DNA from: Enterococcus sp. BWB1-3
Lineage (GTDB): Bacteria > Bacillota > Bacilli > Lactobacillales > Enterococcaceae
Direction of reading: 5' to 3'
NCBI RefSeq assembly: GCF_016745275.1
Contig: NZ_JADOEP010000015.1
Coordinates: 42,063-106,062 of the forward strand
Length of the DNA stretch: 64,000 bases
The notes beneath the pieces were generated by a model. That model made no database searches, was not told the origin of the DNA, and saw nothing but the letters and a program-made list of their open reading frames with translations. Numbering within the stretch: position 1 is the first letter of the stretch; every line of letters starts with the position of its first letter. Below are positions 9,118 through 18,598 of this stretch, piece after piece. The translations under genes were made by a program, and so were the position numbers.

Positions 9118-10025
9118 TGAATATTCTGGAAGTAAAAAGTATTCAAAAGGATTTTGGTAAAGATCAGGTGTTGAAAGATGTCAGTATTCAAGTTCCTGAG
9201 CACGAAATCTATGGCTTTGTGGGAGAGAATGGGGCTGGGAAAACTACAACAATGAATATTATTTTAGGTTTGCTTCCTGCAACATCGGGAGAAGTGGTTG
9301 TTTGTGGGCAGAAAGTTGCTTATAACAATCAGGCAACTAATAGAGAAATTGGTTATTTACCGGATGTCCCAGCCTTTTACTCTTTCTATTCTGCAACAGA
9401 GTATTTAAAGCTGGTAGGTCAATTGACAGGAATAAAAAAAGAGGAGCTGGACAATCGAGTAGAGGAGCTTTTAAATCTGGTAAATTTGAACAGCGGAAAA
9501 CGAAGAATCAGCAATTTTTCTCGAGGAATGAAACAACGGCTTGGTTTGGCACAGGCCTTGCTGAATCGTCCAAAACTGATTATTTGTGATGAACCCACTT
9601 CAGCTCTGGACCCGTTGGGCAGAAAAGAGGTTTTAGATCTAATGGTATCTCTAAAAAAAGAAACAACCATATTGTTTTCCAGTCATATTCTTGAAGATGT
9701 GGAAAAAGTCAGTGATCAGATTGCCATTCTTCATAAAGGCAAAATTCAATGTTCAGGAAGTTTGGAAGAGATTAAGAAGAGCTATCATACCAATGGTTTT
9801 ATTATTGATTTTGAGAACAGCAGCAACAAAAAACAGTTTTATGAATCGTTTATTGACCATTTTAGAATAGAAGGAGAAGAGGTTTTAACTGTGTACACGG
9901 AAAATATCTCCGAAGCCGGCAGAATATTTATGGATTATTTTGCAGCTAATGCCATCATTCCCAAACTCTTTCAGCAGCTGGAACCTTCGCTGGAAGCAAT
10001 TTTTATGGAGGTGACCAAAAGATGA
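9117..10025 (+). CDS. ABC transporter ATP-binding protein
   Basis: 302 residues with Walker A GENGAGKTT near residue 38, the signature FSRGMKQR near 135 in place of LSGGQ, Walker B LIICDEPTSALD near 155 and the H-loop SSHILEDVEK. The C-terminal 80 residues are typical of ABC-2 exporter ATPases of the bacitracin/lantibiotic or Na+ efflux group. It starts inside the stop of the PLDc_N gene and overlaps the permease gene by 4 bases. The substrate is not predictable. Confidence 0.9.
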   Translation: MNILEVKSIQKDFGKDQVLKDVSIQVPEHEIYGFVGENGAGKTTTMNIILGLLPATSGEVVVCGQKVAYNNQATNREIGYLPDVPAFYSFYSATEYLKLVGQLTGIKKEELDNRVEELLNLVNLNSGKRRISNFSRGMKQRLGLAQALLNRPKLIICDEPTSALDPLGRKEVLDLMVSLKKETTILFSSHILEDVEKVSDQIAILHKGKIQCSGSLEEIKKSYHTNGFIIDFENSSNKKQFYESFIDHFRIEGEEVLTVYTENISEAGRIFMDYFAANAIIPKLFQQLEPSLEAIFMEVTKR

Positions 10026-10798
10026 GCTGCCTAATTTTAGTAAAGAAAGAAGCTGTCGATGCTTTCCGTACGTATCGGTTTTTCATTATGGGTATCATTT
10101 TTCTTCTTTTTGGATTGTTAAGCCCGGCACTCGCCAAACTGCTTCCTGAATTGATTAAATCATTGGGAACAGGAGACACAGCGCTGGTTATTGAACTGCC
10201 AACACCAACCGTGGCGGACAGCTGGCTGCAGTTTTTTAAGAATCACAGCCAGATGACGTTAATTATTTTTGTTATTACCTTTGGAAATTCTTTAGGTAAG
10301 GAACTGACTAACGGTACTTTGATTTTTTTGGTAACAAAAGGAATCAGCAGGAATGCTGCGATGCTGGCAAAGGTAATATATCAAGCCTGTCTTTGGTTTC
10401 TTGGACTGACAGTATCCTTTATGGTTAATTATGTCTATAATATCGTGCTGTTCCCGGGAGAAAATCAACCGATGTCAACGCTGCTGTTCTATTTGTTCCA
10501 GCTATGGCTGTTTGGTCTGCTGTTTATTTTGATCAGTAATTTAGGTCAGGTTTTATTGCCAAAAACATTAGGCGGCTTACTTTCAGGATTTCTTGCGCTG
10601 ATTCTATTATTTGTTATGAACATTTCTTCAGAGCTGGCAAAAATTAACCCCATGCGACTGATGGATGTCAGTGCAGAAGGTATAAATGCAGGTATCCAAT
10701 TCAGTCAGGTACAGGGGGCGCTTTTAGTCACATTGGCTATTTGCATTCTTGTAACAACAGCAGCGTTATTTCGCTTTAAACAGATTCCAATCTACTAA
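10022..10798 (+). CDS. ABC-2 type transporter permease
   Basis: 258 residues with about six hydrophobic segments: near 20-40, 80-95, 115-140, 155-180, 190-205 and 232-250. The start overlaps the ATPase gene in the usual ATGA manner. It forms the membrane channel of the exporter. An XRE regulator with a membrane tail follows after a terminator, so co-regulation is possible but not shown. Confidence 0.88.
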   Translation: MSCLILVKKEAVDAFRTYRFFIMGIIFLLFGLLSPALAKLLPELIKSLGTGDTALVIELPTPTVADSWLQFFKNHSQMTLIIFVITFGNSLGKELTNGTLIFLVTKGISRNAAMLAKVIYQACLWFLGLTVSFMVNYVYNIVLFPGENQPMSTLLFYLFQLWLFGLLFILISNLGQVLLPKTLGGLLSGFLALILLFVMNISSELAKINPMRLMDVSAEGINAGIQFSQVQGALLVTLAICILVTTAALFRFKQIPIY

Positions 10799-10843
10799 AA
10801 TAGTCTGTATGAAATAATTTTATAGCACATCATTTTATAAACG

Positions 10844-10872
10844 GACAGTTGAAAAAAATCAACTGTCTTTTC
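10844..10872 (+). terminator. Terminator of the ABC export operon
   Basis: A 9-bp stem GACAGTTGA / TCAACTGTC around an A-rich loop is followed by TTTTCCTTT. Confidence 0.75.
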
Positions 10873-10998
10873 CTTTATAAAGCTTTATTTATCAGCATGC
10901 TTGAGATTCGAGCTTGCTAATTTTAAGAATTGCAAGTAAGATTAGCTTGTTATTTATCTGTTTATTCTTTAAGTTTGAATTGAGAGGGGAACTAAGAA

Positions 10999-11586
10999 AT
11001 GTCACTGGGAAAACAATTAAAAAGTCATCGTGAGCAGCTGGGGTTGACTCAACAGGAAGTTGCTGATCAGCTTCATGTATCAAGACAGACGATTTCTAAT
11101 TGGGAGGTTGGCAGGAATTATCCGGATATTCCTACAATCATTCAAATCAGCGACTATTACGAACTTTCTTTGGATGTACTACTTAAAGGAGATGAGTACT
11201 TGATGAAAAAAATGAATGAAGATGCTGCAGCATTACAGAGATTAAAAACAAAGAAGCGATTGGATACGGTGTTGATCGGAATAATTCTGCTGCTCGTATT
11301 TCTGGGTATTCTGGATCAGCTTCATTTTTCTGCTGCGTGGATTCCGGTTATTCTTATTGGGGTGCTTTATGTTCTGACAACAGCAAGATATTTTATTGTG
11401 ATTCCGAAGGACAGTTTAAACAGCGGCTGGCATTCACCTCTGGTTGTACCAAAAAGTTTGGGTGTCGGCTGGGCACTTAATCCTAGAAATCCAATAGGGC
11501 TGTTTTTGTATGCAGTAATTTTTGCTGCGATCATGTGGGCGATTATTTCCAGCTGGTCTGACAGAAGCTTTCTGCCGGGACAATAA
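10999..11586 (+). CDS. XRE-family HTH regulator with C-terminal membrane domain
   Basis: 195 residues. Residues 1-60 form a Cro/CI helix-turn-helix (LGLTQQEVADQLHVSRQTISNWE). After a short basic linker come three hydrophobic segments near residues 90-108, 112-130 and 165-185. This is the DNA-binding plus membrane-domain layout seen in many Lactobacillales regulators that sit beside ABC transporters. AGAGGGGAAC precedes the ATG. The signal sensed is unknown. Confidence 0.85.
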   Translation: MSLGKQLKSHREQLGLTQQEVADQLHVSRQTISNWEVGRNYPDIPTIIQISDYYELSLDVLLKGDEYLMKKMNEDAAALQRLKTKKRLDTVLIGIILLLVFLGILDQLHFSAAWIPVILIGVLYVLTTARYFIVIPKDSLNSGWHSPLVVPKSLGVGWALNPRNPIGLFLYAVIFAAIMWAIISSWSDRSFLPGQ

Positions 11587-11594
11587 ATAAAAAA

Positions 11595-11633
11595 GGTTTA
11601 TCCACAGAAATTGACTGGATAAATCTTTTTTTT
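11595..11633 (+). terminator. Intrinsic terminator after the XRE gene
   Basis: The 10-bp stem GGTTTATCCA / TGGATAAATC is followed by eight T residues. Confidence 0.85.
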
Positions 11634-11761
11634 ACTCAAAATCAAAAAATAATGGATGAGAAAAATTTAGCTGTTTTTTCTGCTGATAAAAAAGTATTTT
11701 CTGCTGTTTGTTTTGTGGTATATTAATGGCATCTAAAGAGATGAGCAGGCGGGTGACAGTA

Positions 11762-12733
11762 ATGCAGGAAGAAAAGAAAAAATTATTGGCAAAGATTGCG
11801 TATCTTTATTATGTAGAAGAAAAGACACAGAATGAAATTTCAAAGGAACTGAACATCTATCGAACAACGATTAGCCGAATGTTAAAGCTGGCTCAGACAG
11901 AAGGAATTGTAAAGATACAAATCGAAGGGATAAATTCAGAGATTTTTTCTTTGGAACAGTATGTGAAACGAAAATATCAATTAAAGCAGCTTGAGCTGGT
12001 TCCAATGGAGCAAGGAGATACGAACGAAGAAAAGGATAGACGGTTGTCTCAGGCAGCAGGCTATTTTATTAAGAGGAATATCGAAGCGAACACGATAATT
12101 GGTGTTTCCTGGGGAGCCACATTGGGGAATGCAATCAGCTGTATTGAGAACAGACGCGTTGAAAATACCACAGTTGTTCCGATTGTCGGAGGACCAAGTC
12201 ATATCAATTCGCAGTTTCATGTCAATACACTTGTCTATGAGCTGGCTAGAAAATTTAACGGTAAAAGTGTTTTTGTAAATGCTACAGTTGTTCAGGAAAC
12301 AAAAAAACTGAAAAATGGAATTTTTGAGTCAAAATATTTTGAAGAGTTGAAAGCCTATTGGCAGCGCTTGGACACGGCTATTGTCGGCATCGGCGGACCG
12401 CTTAGCTTAAAAAAAAGTCAGTGGAGGGATTTACTGACAGAAGAGGATATTGAAGAGTTGAAACTTAGAGAGGCGATTGGGGATTGCTGCTGCCGCTTTT
12501 TTGATCGAGATGGGAAAATTCTGACCGGAAGTCTTTATGAACGCACGATTGGTTTGGATCTAACAGAGCTTGCAAAAGTTCCAAATGCAATAGGAATTGC
12601 CAGAGGGAAAGCCAAGGCAAGGGCTATTTTGGCGATGCTAAAGAGAGGATATATTCACTCTTTGGTGACAGATCAGGAAACCATACTCGAAGTTTTGCGT
12701 TTTGATAAAGATACAACATTTTTGAGCGATTAA
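11762..12733 (+). CDS. SorC-family sugar-sensing transcriptional regulator
   Basis: 323 residues. The N-terminal helix-turn-helix (EEKTQNEISKELNIYRTTISRML, given here by its ends at residues 18 and 40) and the large sugar-phosphate-binding domain with GVSWGATLGNAI, VVPIVGG and GIGG motifs define the SorC/DeoR-C family. Members respond to phosphorylated sugars. A -10 TATATT at 11719-11724 means the transcript starts near 11731. Among the following starts I favour ATG 11762 because AGGCGG precedes it and homologues start there; ATG 11741 is possible. The target is unknown; the PTS cluster 600 bases downstream is a candidate. Confidence 0.85.
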   Translation: MQEEKKKLLAKIAYLYYVEEKTQNEISKELNIYRTTISRMLKLAQTEGIVKIQIEGINSEIFSLEQYVKRKYQLKQLELVPMEQGDTNEEKDRRLSQAAGYFIKRNIEANTIIGVSWGATLGNAISCIENRRVENTTVVPIVGGPSHINSQFHVNTLVYELARKFNGKSVFVNATVVQETKKLKNGIFESKYFEELKAYWQRLDTAIVGIGGPLSLKKSQWRDLLTEEDIEELKLREAIGDCCCRFFDRDGKILTGSLYERTIGLDLTELAKVPNAIGIARGKAKARAILAMLKRGYIHSLVTDQETILEVLRFDKDTTFLSD

Positions 12734-12819
12734 ATGAAGTGTGTTTGAGCAGTCTAAGAACGAATACTGAAATGGAAATGAAGAATTAGCCAGAGCAACA
12801 ATTTATATAAGGTAAATAA

Positions 12820-12861
12820 GAGTCGGGACAAAAATGAATCATTTGTTCCGCTCTTTTTTTG
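12820..12861 (+). terminator. Terminator of the SorC regulator gene
   Basis: AGAGTCGGGACAAA (12820-12833) pairs, with G-T pairs and one bulge, with TTTGTTCCGCTCT (12843-12855), then seven T residues. The GTCGGGACAAAA half resembles a terminator family repeated in this window. Confidence 0.75.
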
Positions 12862-13274
12862 CTGGTTTTACCAGCTGCAGTCTTTAAGCGAAAATGTTAT
12901 TTCTAAATGTTATATGCACAAATGTGCTGATTTAAATAAATATTTTTTGTGGATATAAATTCCGGTCTGATTTAGAAGTCTTCTCATTCTAAAGGTATCA
13001 TTTCTACTTTGTAAATACTTGAAGCGCTTTCTTCTGGTGATTATTATTAAGCAACAATAGATCATTTTAAGAAACAGAAGGACAGCTGGCGTGTAAGAAT
13101 ACTGAATAAAGGGTGTAAACACAGAAGCTTTAAGCAGAAGAAGAGATGGATGAAGCAAGAAGAACTATTGCAGATTTTATTGTGAAAAAGATTGCAATAT
13201 CTTTTTTTGCAGAAATGAATGTGCAACAGGATGTGTTGTAGGACAGAAAAAATCTGTGCTATATTTTGTTTAAG

Positions 13275-13288
13275 CTAAAACGTTTACA
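13275..13288 (+). promoter_or_regulatory. Candidate cre (CcpA) operator
   Basis: CTAAAACGTTTACA matches the cre consensus TGWAANCGNTNWCA at 12 of 14 positions. It lies just downstream of the predicted -10 and 14 bases before the regulator's start codon. CcpA bound here could block transcription, giving carbon catabolite repression of the PTS cluster. Confidence 0.6.
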
Positions 13289-13301
13289 GGGAGGAGGAAT
13301 A

Positions 13302-15233
13302 ATGAAAGAGTTAATTGAGAGGCAGCAGAAAATGATAAATATTCTGGCTTGGGATGCAGAGTTCATATCTGTAACTGCACTTGCTGAAAAAATGAATCGT
13401 TCAGTGCGTACAACCTATGATGACTTGAATGCAATCAATGAATGGATCAAAAGCAATGAGCTGCCTGTAAAGCTTGAGAAAAAAAGATGTTTGGGTATTC
13501 GATTGACCGGCTCTATAGAGGCAATTAGAAATAGAAGCTTTTGTAGAGAAAAAAACAGTGATGGAATTGACAGAGAAAGCCCTGAAAACAGACAGTTTAT
13601 GATTGCTTCAGCTATGCTCATTGATAATGAGACAATTACCTATCAGCGATTAATGGATAAATATTTTGTCAGTTCGACGTCAATTAAAAATGATTTGGAG
13701 AAAATCCAAACTCAATACTGTATAAAGTTATCCAGTACGAAACGCGGAACGAGCATCCTTGCAGAAGAAGAGGAGATTAGAAACAGTTTGTTTTTACTTG
13801 CTGAACAGCTAATGAAGAATCATAAGCTTGAATCAATGGAAGAATTTGAACGTATCGGACCAGAAATATTCGGAGAGTTGTTTGATAAAGAACTTACGAG
13901 GTATGTCTTCAGGAAAATGGCTGAATTATATGATGGAGATGAATTTTATTTTCCAGGGCATTATTTAAAATCTGCAACACTTCATGTACTGATCTACTTG
14001 TATAGAACTATACATGGGTACTTGCTGGAACGGGAAAGCAACTTCCTTTTCGAACAGATCAAATCAATAGAGACATACTATCTTTCCAATTCAATACTTG
14101 CAGAAGTTTCGTTAATCCATCCAATTAAGTATGCAAAAACGGAAATTGAAGGATTAAATCATTTACTTATTTCACAAGGCATTAAGTTAAAGGAAAAAGC
14201 GAGTAAGACAAACAGAGTAATCAATGAAAGTGTAGATAAACTAATCAGAAATATGAGTGAGATTTTCGAACTGACATTTGCTTCCGACAATGAACTGAAG
14301 GAGAGACTAATTTTTCATTTTATACCAATGATTTACCGTGTGCAGTCCGGTATCACTATTAATAATCCTCTTATGGAAGAAATAAAAAACCAGTACACTT
14401 TGACGTTTAACTCTGTTCGTTTTGCACTGACAGATATTGAAACACAACTTCAATTGACTTTTAATGATGATGAGGTTTCCTTCCTGACTGTTTATTTTCA
14501 GGTAGCGCTGGAAAAAATGGATTTTGGAAAAAGAATACTGATCGTTTGTCCTACGGGTATTGGAACCTCAGAACTGATTATTAATAAAGTCAGAAAAATG
14601 CTGCCGCAGAAAGATTCTTTGGAGGTAACAACACTTAGTCAGCTGAAAAGGAACGATCTTTCAAAAATAGATTTCATCATTTCTTCGGTAGCAATTGGGG
14701 CAGTAGGAAAACCGGTTGTTCAGGTTTCGCCGCTAATCAGTCAAACAGATTTAAAGAATATCTCCCGACTGTATTCAGAAGTATTTTTGGAAGAATCTGC
14801 AGACAATGAGATGTTTACAGAAGATTTTACGTATATGGCTGATTTGCTGGATTCTGACTATATATTTTTTAAAGAAGATATTCGAGATAAAGAAGCTTGT
14901 CTGGATTTTATCATCAATAAGTTGGAAAAATCAGGTGATGTGACAGCAGCCTTTCGAACTGATGTATTTGAAAGAGAAAAATTAGGGGCAACATCTTTGG
15001 AAACAGGTGTGGCGATTCCACATGCTTCCCCCAAGAATGTTGTGCATTCAAAAATTTGTGTTCTTGTTTTAAATGATGAAATAAGCTGGGATGCATATAA
15101 AGTGAAGGTTATTATCCTGATTTGTATTTCGGAAAAAGACCGAAAATATATTAAAGGGATACTTTCGGAAATATATCAGATTGTTATGAGCAGAGAGAAG
15201 GTTTTTGATTTTGTAAATAAATTATCCAATTGA
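13302..15233 (+). CDS. PRD-containing PTS transcriptional regulator (BglG/MtlR/LicR type)
   Basis: 643 residues. The order is: N-terminal winged helix-turn-helix (residues 1-60, SVRTTYDDLNAINEWI), a second HTH near 110-150, two PTS regulation domains (about 180-390), an EIIB-like domain with Cys416 in IVCPTGIGTS, and an EIIA domain with His574 in AIPHASP. The protein is an activator whose activity is set by phosphorylation from HPr and its cognate EII. ATG 13302 follows GGGAGGAGG. It is the first gene of a unit with IIA, IIB and IIC (15248-17169), so it should control that PTS and possibly the glycyl-radical operon. Confidence 0.92.
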   Translation: MKELIERQQKMINILAWDAEFISVTALAEKMNRSVRTTYDDLNAINEWIKSNELPVKLEKKRCLGIRLTGSIEAIRNRSFCREKNSDGIDRESPENRQFMIASAMLIDNETITYQRLMDKYFVSSTSIKNDLEKIQTQYCIKLSSTKRGTSILAEEEEIRNSLFLLAEQLMKNHKLESMEEFERIGPEIFGELFDKELTRYVFRKMAELYDGDEFYFPGHYLKSATLHVLIYLYRTIHGYLLERESNFLFEQIKSIETYYLSNSILAEVSLIHPIKYAKTEIEGLNHLLISQGIKLKEKASKTNRVINESVDKLIRNMSEIFELTFASDNELKERLIFHFIPMIYRVQSGITINNPLMEEIKNQYTLTFNSVRFALTDIETQLQLTFNDDEVSFLTVYFQVALEKMDFGKRILIVCPTGIGTSELIINKVRKMLPQKDSLEVTTLSQLKRNDLSKIDFIISSVAIGAVGKPVVQVSPLISQTDLKNISRLYSEVFLEESADNEMFTEDFTYMADLLDSDYIFFKEDIRDKEACLDFIINKLEKSGDVTAAFRTDVFEREKLGATSLETGVAIPHASPKNVVHSKICVLVLNDEISWDAYKVKVIILICISEKDRKYIKGILSEIYQIVMSREKVFDFVNKLSN

Positions 15234-15247
15234 AAGAAGGAAGACAT

Positions 15248-15712
15248 ATGGCAGAAGTGATTAATACAGAGTTAGTGGATTTATCGGTTGAGGGACTTTC
15301 AAGAAATGAAATTATCCGACATTTGGCAAATAAAATAGATTTGGATGATCGCATAAATAATTTTGAAGGATACTTTGACAGTGTGATTGAGAGGGAAGAA
15401 TTAACCTCAACAGGTATCGGTTTTGGTATTGCAATTCCACATGGAAAGTGCTCGCATGTTAAAGCAACCACCGTTGCATTCGGCCGTCTAAAGAATGAAG
15501 TGGACTGGAACAGCTTGGATGGAAAAAATGTGACAATTGTTTTCCTTTTAGCCGTTCCAGAAGAATGCAAAGGAGATCAGCATTTGCGAATGATTGCCGG
15601 TTTATCCCGAAAATTAATTCATGATGAATTTAGAAATAAATTGGAAACAGCAGAAGACAAGCAGGAAATTGTTGAATTGATCAATGATAGTCTGACAAGC
15701 ATAACAGTTTAG
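15248..15712 (+). CDS. PTS fructose-family EIIA component
   Basis: 154 residues of the EIIA-2 (fructose/mannitol) family, with the phosphorylatable His65 in IAIPHGK. ATG 15248 has AGAAGGAAG 6 bases upstream and lies 14 bases after the regulator stop. The component passes phosphate from HPr to the EIIB encoded next. Separate A, B and C subunits resemble the E. coli Frw system rather than a fused fructose permease. Confidence 0.92.
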   Translation: MAEVINTELVDLSVEGLSRNEIIRHLANKIDLDDRINNFEGYFDSVIEREELTSTGIGFGIAIPHGKCSHVKATTVAFGRLKNEVDWNSLDGKNVTIVFLLAVPEECKGDQHLRMIAGLSRKLIHDEFRNKLETAEDKQEIVELINDSLTSITV

Positions 15713-15738
15713 AAAATAATAAGAAGGAGTGGAAGAAG

Positions 15739-16047
15739 ATGAAATTAGTCGCAGTGACAGCATGTCCATCAGGAGTAGCCCATACGTATTTGGCAGCAGA
15801 AAGTCTGGAGGTTGCAGCAAAGAAAAATGGTGTGGAAATTTGTGTGGAAACACAAGGGTCAATAGGAATTGAAAATGAAATTTCAGCTGAACAGGTTGCG
15901 GCAGCCTCAGCTGTTATTTTAACCAATAATATCGGAATAAAGAATGAAGAACGATTCAAAGGAAAACCGGTTGTTCGAGTGAGTGCGGGGGATTGTATAA
16001 ACAAAGCAGAGTTGATAATCAAAAAGATTCAGGAAAAATTAGGATAA
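15739..16047 (+). CDS. PTS fructose-family EIIB component
   Basis: 102 residues with the active-site Cys9 in TACPSGVAHTY, the hallmark of fructose-type EIIB. It accepts phosphate from EIIA and phosphorylates the sugar as EIIC imports it. AGAAGGAGTGG precedes the ATG, and the gene sits between EIIA and EIIC in one operon. Confidence 0.93.
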   Translation: MKLVAVTACPSGVAHTYLAAESLEVAAKKNGVEICVETQGSIGIENEISAEQVAAASAVILTNNIGIKNEERFKGKPVVRVSAGDCINKAELIIKKIQEKLG

Positions 16048-16065
16048 AAACTAGGAGGAGAGAAT

Positions 16066-17169
16066 ATGAATGAACTTATTTCTTTATTGAAAGATGCCAG
16101 AAAGCATATGATGACCGGCGTTTCTTACATGATTCCTTTTGTGGTGGCAGGAGGAATTATGCTGGCTGTCAGTGTGCTCCTCTCTGGAAATGCGGCTGTC
16201 CCAAGTGAAGGAGTTCTTGCAGATATTGCTAATATAGGGATTACTGGTCTGGGCTTAATGGTCCCTATGCTTTCCGGGTATATTGCATTTTCAATGACGG
16301 ATCGTCCTGGTTTGGCGCCAGGAATTATCGGAGGGATGATCGCAAGCAATATTGGAGCAGGCTTTATCGGCGGAATTTTATCTGGGATTTTGGCAGGAAT
16401 AACCGTTTCTTACTTGAAAAAAATTAAACTTTCTGCCAACCTGCGTTCACTGATGCCAATTTTTATTATTCCTTTACTTGGAACAATAATTGTCGGCGGA
16501 CTGATGTATTGGGTGATCGGGCAGCCGATTGCTGCAGCGATGGAAGCAATGACTGCTTGGCTGGAAGCAATGGGAACGGGAAATCTGGTTGTACTTGGCT
16601 TAATTCTTGGTGCAATGATTGCTTCGGATATGGGTGGGCCTATTAATAAAGTGGCTTTTGGATTTGGCTCTGCTATGGTCGGAACTCTGGACCCTGTAAC
16701 AGGTGTGCCAAGTGATACGGCATTGCTGATTATGGCCGGTATCGGAGTGGCGATTTGTGTTCCTCCGCTGGCTATGGGACTTGCTACACTGATTGCTCCT
16801 AAAAAGTTTACTGTTGAAGAGAAAAATTCCGGTAAAGCAGCTCTTGTTATGGGGATGGTTGGAATTTCTGAAGGAGCAATTCCTTTTGCAGCAGCTGATC
16901 CATTTCGGGTAATACCTGCCAATATTATTGGCGGAGCAATTGGTTCTGCTGCAGCAATGACTTTAGGTGCAGGAAATCCCGCACCATGGGGCGGATGGAT
17001 TGTTTTACCAGTTGTTTCCAATCCGCTGATGTATGCGGCAGCAACACTTCTAGGTGCTGTGGTTACTGCAGTGATCGTTGTGGTGCTGAAAAAAGAGATA
17101 AAAGCGGAGGAAATGGAGACACATACAGGGCTGGATAAAGAGTTTGATTTAGATATTACAATTATGTAG
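16066..17169 (+). CDS. PTS fructose-family EIIC permease
   Basis: 367 residues, strongly hydrophobic, with 9-10 predicted membrane spans. It carries the EIIC-fructose signatures DMGGPINK near residue 190 and AIPFAAADP near residue 275. The gene starts 18 bases after EIIB behind AGGAGGAG. The substrate is not fixed by sequence. Because the neighbouring glycyl radical enzyme and aldolase match the E. coli pflD/fsaB locus, a 1,5-anhydrohexitol is an attractive candidate (inference). Confidence 0.92.
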   Translation: MNELISLLKDARKHMMTGVSYMIPFVVAGGIMLAVSVLLSGNAAVPSEGVLADIANIGITGLGLMVPMLSGYIAFSMTDRPGLAPGIIGGMIASNIGAGFIGGILSGILAGITVSYLKKIKLSANLRSLMPIFIIPLLGTIIVGGLMYWVIGQPIAAAMEAMTAWLEAMGTGNLVVLGLILGAMIASDMGGPINKVAFGFGSAMVGTLDPVTGVPSDTALLIMAGIGVAICVPPLAMGLATLIAPKKFTVEEKNSGKAALVMGMVGISEGAIPFAAADPFRVIPANIIGGAIGSAAAMTLGAGNPAPWGGWIVLPVVSNPLMYAAATLLGAVVTAVIVVVLKKEIKAEEMETHTGLDKEFDLDITIM

Positions 17170-17642
17170 TTTGATAAACGTGTAAATAAAATAAGGGGAG
17201 GTTGTGACAAAAGCAATCAGCTCCGAGAATTAAGAAGAAATATCCGAAAGTTGTCAAGGAACACTATTTATAGAATGAATAGCTGAGAATTGATACACTA
17301 TACTCCGCTGTGCTTCGATCCCATCAATTTCTATGTATGAAACATGCGAGAGTTGACAGGCTTCACTAGGATTGCTTTAGCAGAGTAGATGAAGTCCTGT
17401 TTACCTATTCGGTGAAGGAACTGGAGCTCCTCATATTTTCAGGATCGTTCGGCTTAATTCGGAGGAGCTGCTCCTGCGGTTACTCGTCGCAAAAAGAATT
17501 TTTGCTTTTGTACTTCCGTTTATTCAGGGATAGATACGAAGAGAGTTTGGGGCTTTATTTCTGTCCCGTTCTCTCTTTTAAATTTATTTCAAACACATTA
17601 CTTTGCAGGTAGTGAAGAATCAGCTGAAGGATCTAATCGTTT
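17170..17642. other. Gene-free region carrying an intergenic repeat and terminator-like structures
   Basis: No gene is seen here. The segment begins with GAGGTTGTGACAAAAG, a motif typical of repeated enterococcal intergenic sequences, and ends with the repeat described at 17464-17575. Confidence 0.55.
17464..17575 (+). repeat. Intergenic repeat, copy 1
   Basis: About 112 bases match 22686-22797 without gaps (constant offset 5222). Both copies contain the hairpin GCAAAAAGAATTTTTGC and end in a terminator-like GAGAGTTTGG...GTCCC arm. The copies flank the DeoR, glycyl radical enzyme, activase and aldolase genes. Confidence 0.8.
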
Positions 17643-18407
17643 CTAAACAGTGATCAACTCTGTTTGTGCACTGATTCGTTCTCGATCTTTCTGAGAAATA
17701 AAATGATTGGTAATGACCAGATCAATTTCTTTCCATGAAGCAACCTGTACCAAAGAGGTTGACTCAAATTTTGTATTGTCCAGTAAAACAATTTTCTTTG
17801 CAGATTTTTTTAGAAGCCTTCTCTTTATTTCTGCATCAACCAAAGAAGACGTACAAAAGCCTTCTCTATTTTGAACGCCGCTTGAGCCAAAAAAGCATAG
17901 ATCCAACTGAATATCAGGATAAAGCTCTATAGAGGTGTCGTTGTGAAAAGCCATGTCATTAAAGGCATAACGTCCTCCAAAACAGTAAATCTGATGCTGG
18001 CTGTTCACCAGTTCTAAAATTGCTGCCAAGGAGCCTGTAAAAATTTGTTTTTCAGAAAGCTTTTGGATTTTTGCTGCAAGTAAAGCCACCGTACTGCCCT
18101 GATCTAATCCGATGCTGCAGGAATGCTTGGGAATTTGTTCTGCCGCTTTTTCAGCAATCTGTCGCTTTTTATCTAGATGAATGGGGGTACGGTTGATTAC
18201 TGGTGTCAGCTCGTCCTGTTGTACCAGTTCAGCTCGTCCATATTTTTTTATTAAGATCCCTTCATCTTCCAAATAGCTCAGATCTTTTCGAATGGTTTCA
18301 TCTGAAACATTAAAAATAGCAACTAACTCAGTCACTTTCATCGTCTGATTTTGATAAAGCAGCTCAGAGATTCGATTTCTGCGAGCAGTGATTTCAGAAG
18401 CTTTCAA
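17643..18407 (-). CDS. DeoR-family transcriptional repressor
   Basis: 254 residues. The N-terminal DeoR helix-turn-helix (VTELVAIFNVSDETIRKDL) is followed by the sugar-phosphate-binding DeoRC domain with GLDQGST and LLDNTKF motifs. I place the start at TTG 18407 because GGAGG lies 8 bases upstream; the frame could extend to another TTG at 18422, but that would overlap the ribosome site. It is transcribed away from the glycyl radical enzyme gene, whose promoter region has two ATGGAATT motifs (18511 and 18538) that may be its operator. Confidence 0.88.
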   Translation of the reverse strand: MKASEITARRNRISELLYQNQTMKVTELVAIFNVSDETIRKDLSYLEDEGILIKKYGRAELVQQDELTPVINRTPIHLDKKRQIAEKAAEQIPKHSCSIGLDQGSTVALLAAKIQKLSEKQIFTGSLAAILELVNSQHQIYCFGGRYAFNDMAFHNDTSIELYPDIQLDLCFFGSSGVQNREGFCTSSLVDAEIKRRLLKKSAKKIVLLDNTKFESTSLVQVASWKEIDLVITNHFISQKDRERISAQTELITV

Positions 18408-18598
18408 ATTAAATTCCTCCAATTATCAATTATTCATTTATTTTACACTAAAATAATACATTGATCCAAGAAAAAAATGTTTAAAAATTGGTTTTTGTAA
18501 ATATTTTGATGGAATTCGTTTTTGAATCCAATAAAAACATGGAATTAAGCCTTTGTATATTTTATACTGGAAATGAGAAAAAGGAAGGAGGATTAATA

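Larger units (their letters stand above)
12734..13301. other. Gene-free region: terminator, decayed sequence and PTS-operon control region
   Basis: I see no convincing gene in this stretch. It contains a terminator of the SorC gene (12820-12861), a weak cre-like palindrome around 13019-13032 (GAAGCGCTTTC), a likely promoter at 13236-13265 (TTGTAG, 18 bases, TATATT) and a better cre site at 13275-13288. Confidence 0.6.

Noticed and set aside
16410..17216. 268-residue minus-strand frame over the EIIC gene
   Set aside because: It is an antisense shadow of the hydrophobic permease, with no ribosome site and biased Ile/Pro/Ala composition.
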